From: G965204755 sp965243415
GTDB lineage: Bacteria; Acidobacteriota; Vicinamibacteria; Marinacidobacterales; Marinacidobacteraceae
Length of the DNA: 64,000 nucleotides
Direction of reading: 5' to 3'
Assembly: GCA_965243415.1 (NCBI GenBank)
Contig: OZ251549.1
Location: forward strand, 4,278,001-4,342,000
A model generated the notes under the pieces. It did not search any database. It had not been told where the DNA came from and saw only the letters and a list, made by a program, of their open reading frames with translations. Position numbers and translations under genes: made by a program. Shown one piece after another: positions 27,464-36,375 of this stretch (positions within the stretch are counted from its first letter, which is position 1; each line of letters opens with the position of its first letter).

Positions 27464-29455
27464 TCACGCCGCCGGGGCTCCGGAGGCCGCCGCTTCCGCG
27501 GAGCGGGTAGCCGGCGCGGGAGACGCCTCCCCCGAGGGTGATGGAGGGCGGATGCGGCGCACATCGCCCACCCGGACCGTGACCCGTTCCCGGTCGAGCC
27601 ACTCCAGCAGCGGGATCGCGTGTTTCCGGCTGAGGCCGAACCGCTCCTTGAACCAGCCGACGGAGATCTCCGGGCTCGACTGCCGCTGTTCCTGAACGGC
27701 CTCCCGCAGCGAATCCAGCGCCTCCACGGAGAAACTCAGGTCCGGCGTCACGATCACCGCCCGGCCGGCGTGGGCCAACAGCCGGCGCATCGCCTCCACC
27801 AGCGGCGCGGCGGCGGAGAGCGACCGGCAAGCCTCGGAGAGGGTCGGCGGAGCGAGCCCTCCCTCTTCGAGCAAGTCGGCCAACCGGTCGTGGATCCCCT
27901 GCTCCGCGTCGGTCAGCCGGACCGCGCGGCCCGCGGTCGCCACCGTGTCCCGGTCGCGGTGGATCCGGCTTTCGGCTTCGAGCCGCAGGAGCGCCCCGTC
28001 GGCGACTCCCGCCGGGACCCCGGCGTGTTCCCGCAACTCCTCCACCGGCATTCCCGGGCGCAGGCGGTTCGCTTCCTCGAAGCCGGCGAGCCGCGCCAGC
28101 AACCGCTCCTCCAGCGCCCGCGCCCGGTCGGCGGCCAGCAGACGCGCCTCGCTCCCGGCGCGCCCGGCGGCGACCACGATCTCCCCGGCTTCACCGAGCG
28201 CGGCCAGCAGGCTTCCGACCGCGGCCCCCGGCCGACCGAGCCGCCGCGCGAGCCCCTCCCGCGTCAGGCCGGGAAGACCGGCCTCGCCGAGGAACAGGAG
28301 AGCCGCCTCCCGGTCGCCCCCGGCAGCCAGCGCCGCCACGGCGTCCCGGGCGGCCGGACGGCGCGGGGAGCGCTTCGGCGGCGCCGCGTCCAGGATCGTC
28401 CCGCCGCCGATGGTGACCACCGGCGAGTAGCGGCGCAGGATGAAGCGATCGCCCCGGAGCGCCGCCAGCGGGCTCTCGAGCCGCAGTTGGACGAACGCCG
28501 TCTCCCCCGGCGCCAGGGATTCCAATCCCCCGAGCAGCCGCACCCGCGCCAGCGCCGTGGCCGCGCCGGTGTGCACATGGACCCGGTCCTCGTCGGCGAT
28601 CGGGGCGCCGAGGTCCGCCAGCGCCTCCAGGCGGCAGTCCAGCATCCGCCCGGCGCCGAGTTCCCCGGGCGAGCCCACCACGCAGCCGCGTTCCACCCGT
28701 TCCCGGCGGACGCCGGCGAGGTTCAGCGCCACCCGTTCCCCGGCGGAAGCGGACTCCGCGGCCGCCCCGTGGACTTCGAGGCCGCGGACCCGGGCGCGGT
28801 CGCCGCCGGGAAGGATCTCCACTTCGGCCCCGACGGACACCCGCCCGGAGACCAGCGTCCCGGTCACCACCGCCCCGAACCCGCGCACCGAGAACACCCG
28901 GTCCACCGGCAGGCGGAACAGCCCCTCCGGGTCCCGGGCAGGCGCGGCGGAGGCGGCGTCCGCGAGCGCGGCCCGCAGGTCGTCGAGCCCGTCCCCGGTG
29001 AGCGAGGACACCGGGACGATCGGGGCGGCGGCGAAGGCGCTCCCGGCGAGCAGGTCGCGGACTTCGAGTCCGGCCAACTCGATCAGGTCCGGGTCGTCGA
29101 CCAGATCGCTGCGGGAGAGCGCCACCACCGCGGTCTCGATCCCCAGCAGGCGGCAGATCTCGAAGTGTTCCCGGGTCTGCGGCATCACCGACTCGTCGGC
29201 GGCCACCACCAGCAGCACCACCTCGAACCCGCCGGCCCCGGCGAGCATGTTGCGGACGAATCGCTCGTGCCCGGGGACATCCACGAAGGCGTAGCGGACG
29301 CCCCCGGCCTCGAAGCGGGCGAAGCCGAGGTCCACGGTGATCCCCCGCGCCTGCTCCTCCTTCAGCCGATCCGGATCGGTTCCGGTGAGGGCGCGGACCA
29401 GCGCGCTTTTCCCGTGGTCTATGTGACCGGCGGTGCCGACCACCACATGGCGCAT
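27464..29455 (-). CDS. selB: Selenocysteine-specific elongation factor SelB
   Basis: A 663-residue GTPase that delivers Sec-tRNA to ribosomes at UGA codons with a SECIS hairpin. The start is ATG 29455 (MRHVVVGTAGHIDHGKS). G1 is GHIDHGKS (10-17), G2 RGITVDLGF (38-46), and G3 DVPGHE (59-64). G4 reads SRSD (114-117) where most factors have NKxD or TKxD. Domains II and III follow (about 175-345), then four winged helices (about 380-640) that bind SECIS RNA; the last is SVGWFKERFGLSRKHAIPLLEWLDRE. No selA, selC or selD is in the window, so these must be elsewhere if the pathway is complete. It is divergent from the cyanophycinase-like gene. Confidence 0.95.
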   Translation of the reverse strand: MRHVVVGTAGHIDHGKSALVRALTGTDPDRLKEEQARGITVDLGFARFEAGGVRYAFVDVPGHERFVRNMLAGAGGFEVVLLVVAADESVMPQTREHFEICRLLGIETAVVALSRSDLVDDPDLIELAGLEVRDLLAGSAFAAAPIVPVSSLTGDGLDDLRAALADAASAAPARDPEGLFRLPVDRVFSVRGFGAVVTGTLVSGRVSVGAEVEILPGGDRARVRGLEVHGAAAESASAGERVALNLAGVRRERVERGCVVGSPGELGAGRMLDCRLEALADLGAPIADEDRVHVHTGAATALARVRLLGGLESLAPGETAFVQLRLESPLAALRGDRFILRRYSPVVTIGGGTILDAAPPKRSPRRPAARDAVAALAAGGDREAALLFLGEAGLPGLTREGLARRLGRPGAAVGSLLAALGEAGEIVVAAGRAGSEARLLAADRARALEERLLARLAGFEEANRLRPGMPVEELREHAGVPAGVADGALLRLEAESRIHRDRDTVATAGRAVRLTDAEQGIHDRLADLLEEGGLAPPTLSEACRSLSAAAPLVEAMRRLLAHAGRAVIVTPDLSFSVEALDSLREAVQEQRQSSPEISVGWFKERFGLSRKHAIPLLEWLDRERVTVRVGDVRRIRPPSPSGEASPAPATRSAEAAASGAPAA

Positions 29456-29597
29456 CGGCGGCGGATTGTAGGCGGCAGGTTCCGGCGGGCCGGACGCCGG
29501 TTCGGGGGAGAATCCGCGGTGCCGACGACCGGCCGCGGCCCCCGCTCGCGCCGATCCGCCGCTCACCACCGCCCTGCCCGCAGGAGGAATCCCCCCC

Positions 29598-30563
29598 ATG
29601 CCCGTCCCGTTCTTCGTCCCGTTCTCCGTCCGCCGCCACGCCGCCTCCGCCGCCCCGGAACGACCGCGGTCCCGCCGGTTCCTCCGGGCGGCGCTGCTCC
29701 TCGCCGCGCTCCTCCCGGCGGCAGGTCTCGCCGCCGCACAGCCCCCGGCCCCCGTCGGCCGCGCCGCCGGACCGGAGCACGGCTCGCTGGTCATCGTCGG
29801 CGGCGCCCTCCGGGACGACGCGATCCTGGAACGGTTCCTCTCGCTGGCCGGCGGCCCCGAGGCGCCCATCGTCATCATCCCCACCGCCGGCGGCGGCCCC
29901 GACCACGACTACGACCGGTGGTACGCCGGGGCCCGGCGCTTCCGCCGGCTGGGCGCCGAGAACCTCACCGTGATCCACACCTACGACCGGGAGGAAGCGG
30001 ACACCGAGGCCTTCGCCGCCCCCATCGCCGAGGCGCGCGGCGTCTGGTTCCCCGGCGGCCGGCAGTGGCGGCTGGTGGATTCCTACGCCGGGACCCGCAC
30101 CGAGCGGGAACTCCACGACCTGCTCGCCCGGGGCGGCGTCATCGGCGGCTCCTCGGCGGGAGCGACCATCCAGGGCGAGTACCTGGCCCGCGGCGACACC
30201 GGCGGCAACACCGTCATGATGGGCGACCACGAAGAGGGCTTCGGCTTCGTCCGGGGCGTCGCGATCGACCAGCACCTGCTGGTGCGGAACCGCCACTTCG
30301 ACCTGCTGGAGATCGTGGCGGCGCGCCCGGACCTGCTGGGGATCGGGCTCGACGAGGACACCGCGATCGTGGTGCGCGGCAACGGCTTCGAGGTGATCGG
30401 CCAGGGCTATGTGGCCATCTACGACAACACCCGCGAGTTGCCGAACGGCGGCGGCTTCTACTTCCTGATGCCGGGCGACCGCTACGACCTCGAGACGAGG
30501 CTGCCGATGCGGCTCCAGTACGGCCAGAACGCCTTCGCCACCACCGTGCGCCAGAAGCGCTGA
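29598..30563 (+). CDS. Secreted cyanophycinase-like peptidase (family S51)
   Basis: A 321-residue protein with a signal peptide (about 1-47, hydrophobic stretch 29-47 ending AAAQ). The S51 catalytic serine is S186 in GGSSAGA (183-189). VIIPTAGGG (92-100), GVWFPGGRQ (148-156) and the terminal segment with VAIDQHLLVRNR are also family features. Cyanophycinases cut cyanophycin (arginine-aspartate polymer); relatives cut other aspartyl bonds, so the substrate is uncertain. GGAGG precedes the ATG by 8 nt, a strong ribosome binding site. It is divergent from selB, 142 bp apart. Confidence 0.88.
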   Translation: MPVPFFVPFSVRRHAASAAPERPRSRRFLRAALLLAALLPAAGLAAAQPPAPVGRAAGPEHGSLVIVGGALRDDAILERFLSLAGGPEAPIVIIPTAGGGPDHDYDRWYAGARRFRRLGAENLTVIHTYDREEADTEAFAAPIAEARGVWFPGGRQWRLVDSYAGTRTERELHDLLARGGVIGGSSAGATIQGEYLARGDTGGNTVMMGDHEEGFGFVRGVAIDQHLLVRNRHFDLLEIVAARPDLLGIGLDEDTAIVVRGNGFEVIGQGYVAIYDNTRELPNGGGFYFLMPGDRYDLETRLPMRLQYGQNAFATTVRQKR

Positions 30564-30691
30564 CCGTCGCCGCGGGGTCGCCCCGACGCCCTGCCCCCGC
30601 CGGCCGGGACGAAGCAGACCGCGCTCCGAGCCGTCCGGCGCCGGCGGCGACTCCGACCGGGCCAAGCCGGAAGCGATGGACGGTAACTGGT

Positions 30692-30720
30692 TTGTAACTT
30701 TCTGTTCATATTTGTTACAC
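30692..30720 (+). promoter_or_regulatory. AT-rich promoter/operator-like element
   Basis: TTGTAA (30692-30697) and TTACAC (30715-30720) are spaced 17 nt in an AT-rich island in otherwise ~75% GC DNA. TGTAAC/GTTACA arms (about 30693-30698 and 30714-30719) form an inverted repeat overlapping both boxes. It lies 19 bp before the next start, suggesting a regulated promoter for that gene. Confidence 0.45.
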
Positions 30721-30738
30721 TCCGGCCACGGAGCGGTC

Positions 30739-31383
30739 ATGGTGTCCCGGCGGCGAAATCGGACAGCGCCTCGGGGCGGGCCGTACGCTCCGGCGGTCCT
30801 GTTCTCGCTGCTGGCGGGCGCCGGGAGCGTGGCGGAGGCGAGCGGGGCCGTCGAGCCGGCCGGGGAGCGGGGGGTGGAAGAGCCCGACGACCGCCGGCTG
30901 CTGCCGCGCAGCATCTATGTGCCGGTGGAGTTCGAGGTGGCTTCCTGCCTGCGGAGAGTGGTGATCCGCAACGACGAGGGTCGGGTGCGGGCGGTCGCGC
31001 CGGGGCGGCTGGTGAGCCAGTTCACCTGGTACGAAGGGCGGAACGGGCTGGCCCCGGAGTGGGAGCGGCTCACCGTCGAGGGGGAGATCGTCTCCGCGCC
31101 GCCGCCGGAATCTCCCGAGGCGACCGGACGACGGGCCGAGCGCTTCCGGGCGGCGCTCGTCATCACGCCCACGAGCATCTACCTCGGCAGCCGGCGGCTC
31201 GACCTCGGGCCGGCGTGGGGCCGGGACCTCGGCGGCGACGCGGAACCGGGCCCCGGAGCGCGCGCCCCCCGGCTCCGACGCCGCGCCGACACCCGGCTTC
31301 CCCGAACGAAGTTGCGAATCCGTCCCGCCGGCGACTGCGACAGGCCGACTCCCTCGGTCGAAGCCACAGCGCAGCGACCCTGA
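30739..31383 (+). CDS. Hypothetical protein with possible signal peptide
   Basis: A 214-residue protein of unknown function. The start ATG 30739 is chosen over an upstream in-frame ATG at 30676 because GGAG precedes it by about 6 bp and the promoter-like element lies just upstream. The N-terminus (about 15-38) is hydrophobic and could be a signal peptide (VLFSLLAGAGSVAEASG). The middle, about residues 50-160, has a regular beta-strand-like pattern (SIYVPVEFEVASCLRRVVIR, LTVEGEIVSAPP). The last ~45 residues are low-complexity and may be beyond the real fold. No family was recognised. Confidence 0.5.
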   Translation: MVSRRRNRTAPRGGPYAPAVLFSLLAGAGSVAEASGAVEPAGERGVEEPDDRRLLPRSIYVPVEFEVASCLRRVVIRNDEGRVRAVAPGRLVSQFTWYEGRNGLAPEWERLTVEGEIVSAPPPESPEATGRRAERFRAALVITPTSIYLGSRRLDLGPAWGRDLGGDAEPGPGARAPRLRRRADTRLPRTKLRIRPAGDCDRPTPSVEATAQRP

Positions 31384-31462
31384 TCGGCGGGCCGCTCAGC
31401 CGGACGCGGACGAGCCCCGGCCCGTTCGACGAGGCCCCGGCGGGATCGTCGCCGGGCGCCGC

Positions 31463-32302
31463 TCAGCGGGGCGGGCGGGCCTCGCCGGCGGCCGGGGGCG
31501 CGAACCGCAGGGCGCCATCTTCCAATCGCCGGGCGGTGAGCCAGCCGCCCCAGACGCAGCCGGAATCGAGCCCGACGGCGCGGGGGGTCACCAGGAGGCC
31601 GAGGGCCGCCCAGTGGCCGAACAGCACGGTTCGATCCGCCGGCAGCCGGGCGCGCTCGAACCAGGGGACGATGCCCGGCGACGCCTCCTCGGGGGGCCGG
31701 TCGAAGGAGTACTCCGGTTCGCCGGACCGCCCGACCATGCGGAGGCGGGTGAGCACCGAAGCGGCCTCCGCGCCGCGCCGGAGGAGCGCCTCGTCGTCCG
31801 ACGCGACCGGCGCGGTGCGGCGGCGGCCGTCGCCCCGCACGGCGTACAACTGCTCCAGGAATCCCCGGCGGTCCGCGACGAGCGCCTCGCGAGCAGCGCC
31901 GGCGGCGGCGCGGGCGGCGTCGAGATCCCAGGTCGGCAGCAACCCGGCGTGGACCATCAGGAAGCGGCCCTCCTCGTGGAGGAACGGCTGCCGGGCGAGG
32001 AAGTCGCAGAGCTCGTCCGCTTCCGGGTCGGCCAGCACGCCTTCCAGCGTGTCGGCGCGCCGGGCCTTCGAGACCCCGGCGTGCTGCGCCAGCAGGTGGA
32101 GGTCGTGGTTCCCGAGGACGAGGCGCACCGAATCCCCCTGGTCGCGCGCCCAGCGGAGCATCCCCAGCGAGTCCGGCCCCCGGTTCACCAGGTCGCCGAC
32201 GAGCCAGATCCGGTCGCGCCCCCGGCGGTAGCCGATCCGGGCCAGCAACTCCCGGAAGGCGCCGAAGCACCCCTGTACATCCCCGACGGCCCAGGTCGCC
32301 AC
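31463..32302 (-). CDS. apaH: Diadenosine tetraphosphatase (ApaH)
   Basis: A 279-residue symmetrical bis(5'-nucleosyl)-tetraphosphatase, a metallophosphatase that splits Ap4A into two ADP and in some bacteria also decaps Np4-capped RNA. The motifs are GDVQGCF (7-13), GDLVNRGPDS and GNHDLHLL in order, with HAGLLPTWDLDAA and FGHWAALGL later. The start is GTG (VATWAVGDVQG); there is no ATG between it and an unrelated upstream extension. It lies 50 bp after the AAA/DUF4143 gene on the same strand. Length fits the family. Confidence 0.93.
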   Translation of the reverse strand: MATWAVGDVQGCFGAFRELLARIGYRRGRDRIWLVGDLVNRGPDSLGMLRWARDQGDSVRLVLGNHDLHLLAQHAGVSKARRADTLEGVLADPEADELCDFLARQPFLHEEGRFLMVHAGLLPTWDLDAARAAAGAAREALVADRRGFLEQLYAVRGDGRRRTAPVASDDEALLRRGAEAASVLTRLRMVGRSGEPEYSFDRPPEEASPGIVPWFERARLPADRTVLFGHWAALGLLVTPRAVGLDSGCVWGGWLTARRLEDGALRFAPPAAGEARPPR

Positions 32303-32351
32303 GGCGGGCGATGGTACTCCCGGTTCCGCGGTGCGAGCCCCCGCGCTCCGG

Positions 32352-33506
32352 TCAGTTCCAGGCGACCGCGGCGCGTCCCTCCACGAAACGCGGCGTACAC
32401 ACCGTGATCCGGTGCCGTCCCCGGCGCATCCGCCAGGGCTCGGGGACGAAGGGACTGACGAGGAAGTTCTCGCCCTCGGGATAGCGCTCCCGGAAGGCGT
32501 CCAGGGCACGCGGACGGAACTCGTCTGGGTCGATCTTGCACTCGACCACATCCAGCCGGTCGCGGCCGCGGCGGATGACGAAGTCGAGTTCCCGCCCCGA
32601 CTTGTCGCGCCAGTAGAACAGGTCGTTCGGGAAGATCCGGAACAGCAGGCTGTCCAGCGCCAGGTGTTCCCAGAGGACGCCGCGATCCTCCTCCCGGAGG
32701 GTGTCCCAACCGCGCTCGAAGGTCACGAAGCCGGTGTCGAAGGCATACACCTTGGGCCGGGCCACGATCTCCCGGGAACCGCCGCCGGAGAAGGGACGAA
32801 GAAGGCGGATCGCCTGAGCGGTCTCCAGGGCTTCCAGGTACTTCCGCGCCGTCGGTCGGCTGACTTCCGCCAGACCGGCCAGGCGGCCGAGGTCGAGCAG
32901 TCCGCCGCTCTGCCGCAGGACGAGTTCGAGGAGCGCCAGGAAGCCGCGCCGGTCGCGGATCGGGAACAACTCCAATACATCCCTGGCGTAGAAACTGTCC
33001 AGCCACTCCCGGTACCGCGACGGATCCCGCTCGTCGGCCAGCAGGAACTCCGGCAGCCCGCCGGCGAGCAGACGCCGATCGAGGTCGCGCACCCCGAAGG
33101 GTTCCGCGCACTCCTCCCAGAGGACCGGGGACAGCGGAACGGCTTCCTTCCGGCCGGTGAGCGAGTCCCGGAACTTCCGCGTCGCCGCCGGGGTCGAGGA
33201 ACCGGTCGCGAGGATGCGGAGACCGGGGAACTCGTCCGCGGCGATCTTGAGGACGAGGCTCGGGTCCGGGAGGCGCTGCACCTCGTCGAGGACCAGGGTG
33301 GCCCCGGCGGGCTGCGCGGCGAGGAAGGACTCCGGGTCGGCGAGCACCCGCACTGTCGCGGGCCGGTCGCAGTTCCGGTAGTCCGCCTCCGGGAACATCC
33401 GGGAGAGGGTGGTCTTGCCGACGCGCCGGACGCCCGAGAGCCAGACGATCGGTCGCCGGGCCCAAGCGGCGTGAACGCGCCCCACCCAGAAGGGTCGGTG
33501 GATCAT
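32352..33506 (-). CDS. AAA ATPase with DUF4143 domain
   Basis: A 384-residue protein of the AAA_14/DUF4143 family. An N-terminal P-loop ATPase domain (Walker A GVRRVGKT 25-32; Walker B LVLDEVQ near 71-77; TGSS sensor) is followed by a winged-helix-like linker (DLGRLAGLAEVSRPTARKYLEAL) and a C-terminal DUF4143 region with ELDFVIRRG and VVECKI, which looks like a restriction-endonuclease fold. The family is very common in bacteria and archaea, often lineage-specific and possibly mobile, and its function is unknown. A 17-bp imperfect inverted repeat lies immediately upstream of the start. Confidence 0.9.
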   Translation of the reverse strand: MIHRPFWVGRVHAAWARRPIVWLSGVRRVGKTTLSRMFPEADYRNCDRPATVRVLADPESFLAAQPAGATLVLDEVQRLPDPSLVLKIAADEFPGLRILATGSSTPAATRKFRDSLTGRKEAVPLSPVLWEECAEPFGVRDLDRRLLAGGLPEFLLADERDPSRYREWLDSFYARDVLELFPIRDRRGFLALLELVLRQSGGLLDLGRLAGLAEVSRPTARKYLEALETAQAIRLLRPFSGGGSREIVARPKVYAFDTGFVTFERGWDTLREEDRGVLWEHLALDSLLFRIFPNDLFYWRDKSGRELDFVIRRGRDRLDVVECKIDPDEFRPRALDAFRERYPEGENFLVSPFVPEPWRMRRGRHRITVCTPRFVEGRAAVAWN

Positions 33507-33507
33507 G

Positions 33508-33549
33508 AACCGTATTTTACATTTGGACGCCTATATGGCAAATACGGTT
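33508..33549. promoter_or_regulatory. Inverted repeat next to the AAA/DUF4143 start
   Basis: The arms AACCGTATTT (33508-33517) and AAATACGGTT (33540-33549) are a perfect 10-bp inverted repeat. Extending inward, 14 of 17 positions match, leaving an 8-bp spacer. It is AT-rich against the GC-rich surroundings and directly abuts the ATG (complement) at 33506. It would overlap the leader or promoter of the ATPase gene, so autoregulation is a natural guess. Confidence 0.5.
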
Positions 33550-33710
33550 CCAATTTCCCCGCCGAAAAAGGAGGGCCGACGACGCGGAAACCGGCCCTCC
33601 CTCGCTCCGCCCCGCCCGGTGCCCCCGAAGCCCGGGTTCGGCCCGCCCAACTCCGGAAGGCGCGGTCCCCGCACGCCCCGAGGACCCAACGAACCCCCTA
33701 TCATCGGGAG

Positions 33711-35126
33711 ATGCACCCTTCCGCCCCCCGTCCCGCCCGCCATCCCGCCGTTCCCCCGCTGCTCCCGGCGCTGCTCGCAGTCCTGGCCGGCCTGGCCGGC
33801 GGCTGCAGCGGCACACCCTCTTCCGACTCCGCCGACGACGCCCTGGCGGCGGAGATCCGCGCGCTCGCCGCCGAGGCGCTGCAGACGCACCCCTCCCCCG
33901 GCCTCTCCATCGGCGTGCAGCAGGGCGACGAAGTCCGGTTCGCCGAAGGTTTCGGCCTCGCCGATCTCGAACACCGGGTTCCCGCCACCGCCGACACCGT
34001 GTACCGGATCGGCTCGGTAACGAAACAGTTCACCGGCGCCGCCATCATGGCGCTCGTCGAAGAAGGACGGCTCGACCTCGACGCCGACCTGAAAGACCTC
34101 CTCCCCGACTACGACACCCGCGGCTTCTCCATCCCGGTCGAACGCCTGCTGAACCACACCTCCGGGATCAAGGGCTACACCGAGATGGACGAGTTCTGGG
34201 CGCAGTCCCGGCTCGACCTCGATCACCGGGCGATGATGGATCTCTTCGCCGGCGCCCCCTTCGAGTTCGAACCCGGCGACCGCTACCGATACAACAACTC
34301 CGGCTACTACCTGCTCGGCGTCCTCATCGAGCGACTCTCCGACGCGAGTTACGCCGACTTCCTGGAAGAGCGCCTGTTCCGACCGCTGGAACTCGACCGC
34401 ACCCGTTACCTCGACAACGACCCGATCGTCCCCGACCGCGCTTCGGGGTATGAACCGGCGGAGAACGGCGGTTTCCGCAACGACGACCCGATCAGCATGA
34501 AACTCCCGTACGCCGCCGGCTCGCTCGGCTCCACCGTCCGCGACCTGCTCGCCTGGCAGCGGGCGCTCGTCCGCGGCGAAGCCGTATCCGAGTCGGCATA
34601 CGAACAAATGACCGCTCCCGGCGCATTGGTCGGCGGAGCGGAGATCCCCTACGGCTACGGTCTCGGCCTGGGCCGGGAGCACGGACTCGACAAGGTGTCC
34701 CACGGCGGCGGCATCCACGGCTTCCGCGCCCAACTGGCGTACTACCCGGAAGTCGAGTTGGGCATCGCGGTCCTGATGAACTCCGGCGCCGGACGCCCCG
34801 GCCTGCTGGAGAACCGCATCGCCCGCGCCGTCCTCGGAAGGGAACAACCCCGTATCGAGGAAGTCCCCGTGGACGCCGCCACCCTGGAGCGGTACGCCGG
34901 GACCTACGACCCCGGCCGCAGCCCGGTGACCATCACCTTCCGGGAGGGCGTCCTGCTCGGCTTCGGCCGGCGACTGGCGCCGGTCGGCGGCGGCGTGTTC
35001 CACCCGGAGGCCGACCCCTTCACCCGGATCGAGTTCACGGACGACCCCGCCGGCGGCCCGTCGCCGGAGTTCACGCTCACCACCGCCGGCAACCCCCGCC
35101 GTTTCCCCCGCGTCCCCGACGCCTGA
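33711..35126 (+). CDS. Beta-lactamase-fold serine hydrolase lipoprotein
   Basis: A 471-residue class C beta-lactamase-like (PBP4*-like) enzyme. A lipoprotein signal ends LAGGC (C32). The catalytic SVTK is at 102-105, a YNN tyrosine motif is in YRYNNSGYY (~193-199), and SHGGG near 330 stands for the KTG box. A C-terminal beta domain (about 380-470, RYAGTYDPGRSPVTITFREG) occurs in family esterases and peptidases. Substrate is unknown; D-aminopeptidase, esterase or peptidoglycan hydrolase are possible. The upstream ORF extension was dropped because the lipobox fixes the start. Its stop lies in a hairpin shared with the convergent gene. Confidence 0.88.
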   Translation: MHPSAPRPARHPAVPPLLPALLAVLAGLAGGCSGTPSSDSADDALAAEIRALAAEALQTHPSPGLSIGVQQGDEVRFAEGFGLADLEHRVPATADTVYRIGSVTKQFTGAAIMALVEEGRLDLDADLKDLLPDYDTRGFSIPVERLLNHTSGIKGYTEMDEFWAQSRLDLDHRAMMDLFAGAPFEFEPGDRYRYNNSGYYLLGVLIERLSDASYADFLEERLFRPLELDRTRYLDNDPIVPDRASGYEPAENGGFRNDDPISMKLPYAAGSLGSTVRDLLAWQRALVRGEAVSESAYEQMTAPGALVGGAEIPYGYGLGLGREHGLDKVSHGGGIHGFRAQLAYYPEVELGIAVLMNSGAGRPGLLENRIARAVLGREQPRIEEVPVDAATLERYAGTYDPGRSPVTITFREGVLLGFGRRLAPVGGGVFHPEADPFTRIEFTDDPAGGPSPEFTLTTAGNPRRFPRVPDA

Positions 35127-35164
35127 CCGGTTTCCGGATGCCCTGATGACGAAACCACGGTCAG
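35123..35164. terminator. Bidirectional hairpin holding both convergent stop codons
   Basis: CTGACC-GGTTTC (35123-35134) pairs with GAAACC-AC-GGTCAG (35151-35164), a 12-bp stem with a 2-nt bulge. The TGA of the plus gene (35124-35126) and the TGA of the minus gene (complement of 35161-35163) sit in opposite arms, so the structure closes both genes. Confidence 0.55.
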
Positions 35165-36375
35165 GGCGTCAGTTCACACTCCGAGGTCCGGCACACAGCT
35201 GTCGAAGCGCCCGAACACGGCCCTCCGACGAGACCGAACTCGAAATCCGGCTTCTCGAACCAGGCTTCGTCCGGCCATTCGATGTCGAATTCGTGGCGGA
35301 CAGCGTCACCCACCGTTTCCCGTCGCCACTCGGCGATACGAACCGCTGACAACGGCTGGAAACTTTCCATGGCCTCGTCCCACCAGTGATAGGGCGCACG
35401 AAGCACGAACGACACTCCCTTCGCCGATTCGTCCAGTTCCACGGTGACAGCACTGAAGAGGTGGCGGCGCTCGGCGCCGAGCCGATTCGGCGTATCTTCC
35501 GACGGCGCCGGCGGTTCGGCTCGGAGCCGAACACCGGGACAGGGGGATACTCCGGCCTCCCGAACCACGAAGTCCAGGTCGGCCCCGAGACGGACGCTCA
35601 CCATTGCCGGCTCGGGTGGAACAAGACGAAGGGAACCAGCCTCGGTCGCTTCCGCAAACAGATTGTCATCCGTCGCCGTGAGCCGCAGCGAAGCATTCCG
35701 CGCAAGTCCACGGCCGGCCGGAATCTCGAACGCGGCGTCCTCCAACAGAAGATCGTCCTCGGCGAGGGTCAGCAGGAGCGGTGACACGGAGAGACCAACC
35801 GGAGCGGTGAGATTCCGCACTTCGTAGTGGATCGAAACATCCACCGTCGTTCCCTCCACCACAGCCACTTCTTCTTCCACGAAGGACACGAGCGCGCCGC
35901 CTTCCTGAATCACAACCGGGATTTCGTCCCCGATCTGCGCGTTCACGGCCGGGTCGGGTACGAACCGGAGCGTGAGCGTCTCGGCGCCTTCATCGAAGTT
36001 TGCATCCGGCAGACCGATCAACCGAAACATGACTTCTCCGGTCGTCCCGCTCCCCGCCGGAATGTTCACGAAGTTCTCCGGGATCGAGAAGTCCGCCGCC
36101 TCCGCAGTGTCCGGAACGGCAGCGATCAACAGCCGCCACGGCGAACGGAGGCTGCGCGACTGGTAACGAACCGGAATCTCCACGGTGTCGCCCTCGAACA
36201 CTTCGACCGATGCCGTCCCGAAGGACACCACGACAGCAATCGGCGGCGGGCCGGCCGGTGTCTGCGGCGCCGTGGTTCCCGCGCCGCCCCCGCAGGCAGC
36301 GAGCCCGACGCCGCCGGCCAAGCCGACGCCAACCAGACAGACACGGATTGCCTTGGATCCGATGAGCACCATCAC
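35161..36375 (-). CDS. Calx-beta-like lipoprotein, copy 1
   Basis: A 404-residue lipoprotein (lipobox LAAC, C28) with two Calx-beta-like repeats, about residues 45-160 and 160-280. Each opens VSF...VEVFEGDTVEIPVRY or VVEGTTVDVSIHYEVRN and ends with a GSLRLVPPEP or TLTLRFVPDP strand. The C-terminal part (about 290-404) has paired cysteines (CPGVRLRAEPP, GPCSG, VCRTSECELTP). Calx-beta folds bind calcium or act as adhesive spacers. The gene overlaps the protease gene before it by 4 bp (ATGA), so the two are one module. A paralogue lies at 54324-55643. Confidence 0.78.
   Translation of the reverse strand: MMVLIGSKAIRVCLVGVGLAGGVGLAACGGGAGTTAPQTPAGPPPIAVVVSFGTASVEVFEGDTVEIPVRYQSRSLRSPWRLLIAAVPDTAEAADFSIPENFVNIPAGSGTTGEVMFRLIGLPDANFDEGAETLTLRFVPDPAVNAQIGDEIPVVIQEGGALVSFVEEEVAVVEGTTVDVSIHYEVRNLTAPVGLSVSPLLLTLAEDDLLLEDAAFEIPAGRGLARNASLRLTATDDNLFAEATEAGSLRLVPPEPAMVSVRLGADLDFVVREAGVSPCPGVRLRAEPPAPSEDTPNRLGAERRHLFSAVTVELDESAKGVSFVLRAPYHWWDEAMESFQPLSAVRIAEWRRETVGDAVRHEFDIEWPDEAWFEKPDFEFGLVGGPCSGASTAVCRTSECELTP

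Noticed and set aside
32331..33710. N-terminal extension of the beta-lactamase-like ORF
   Set aside because: The lipoprotein signal fixes the start at 33711; the rest is antisense to the AAA/DUF4143 gene.
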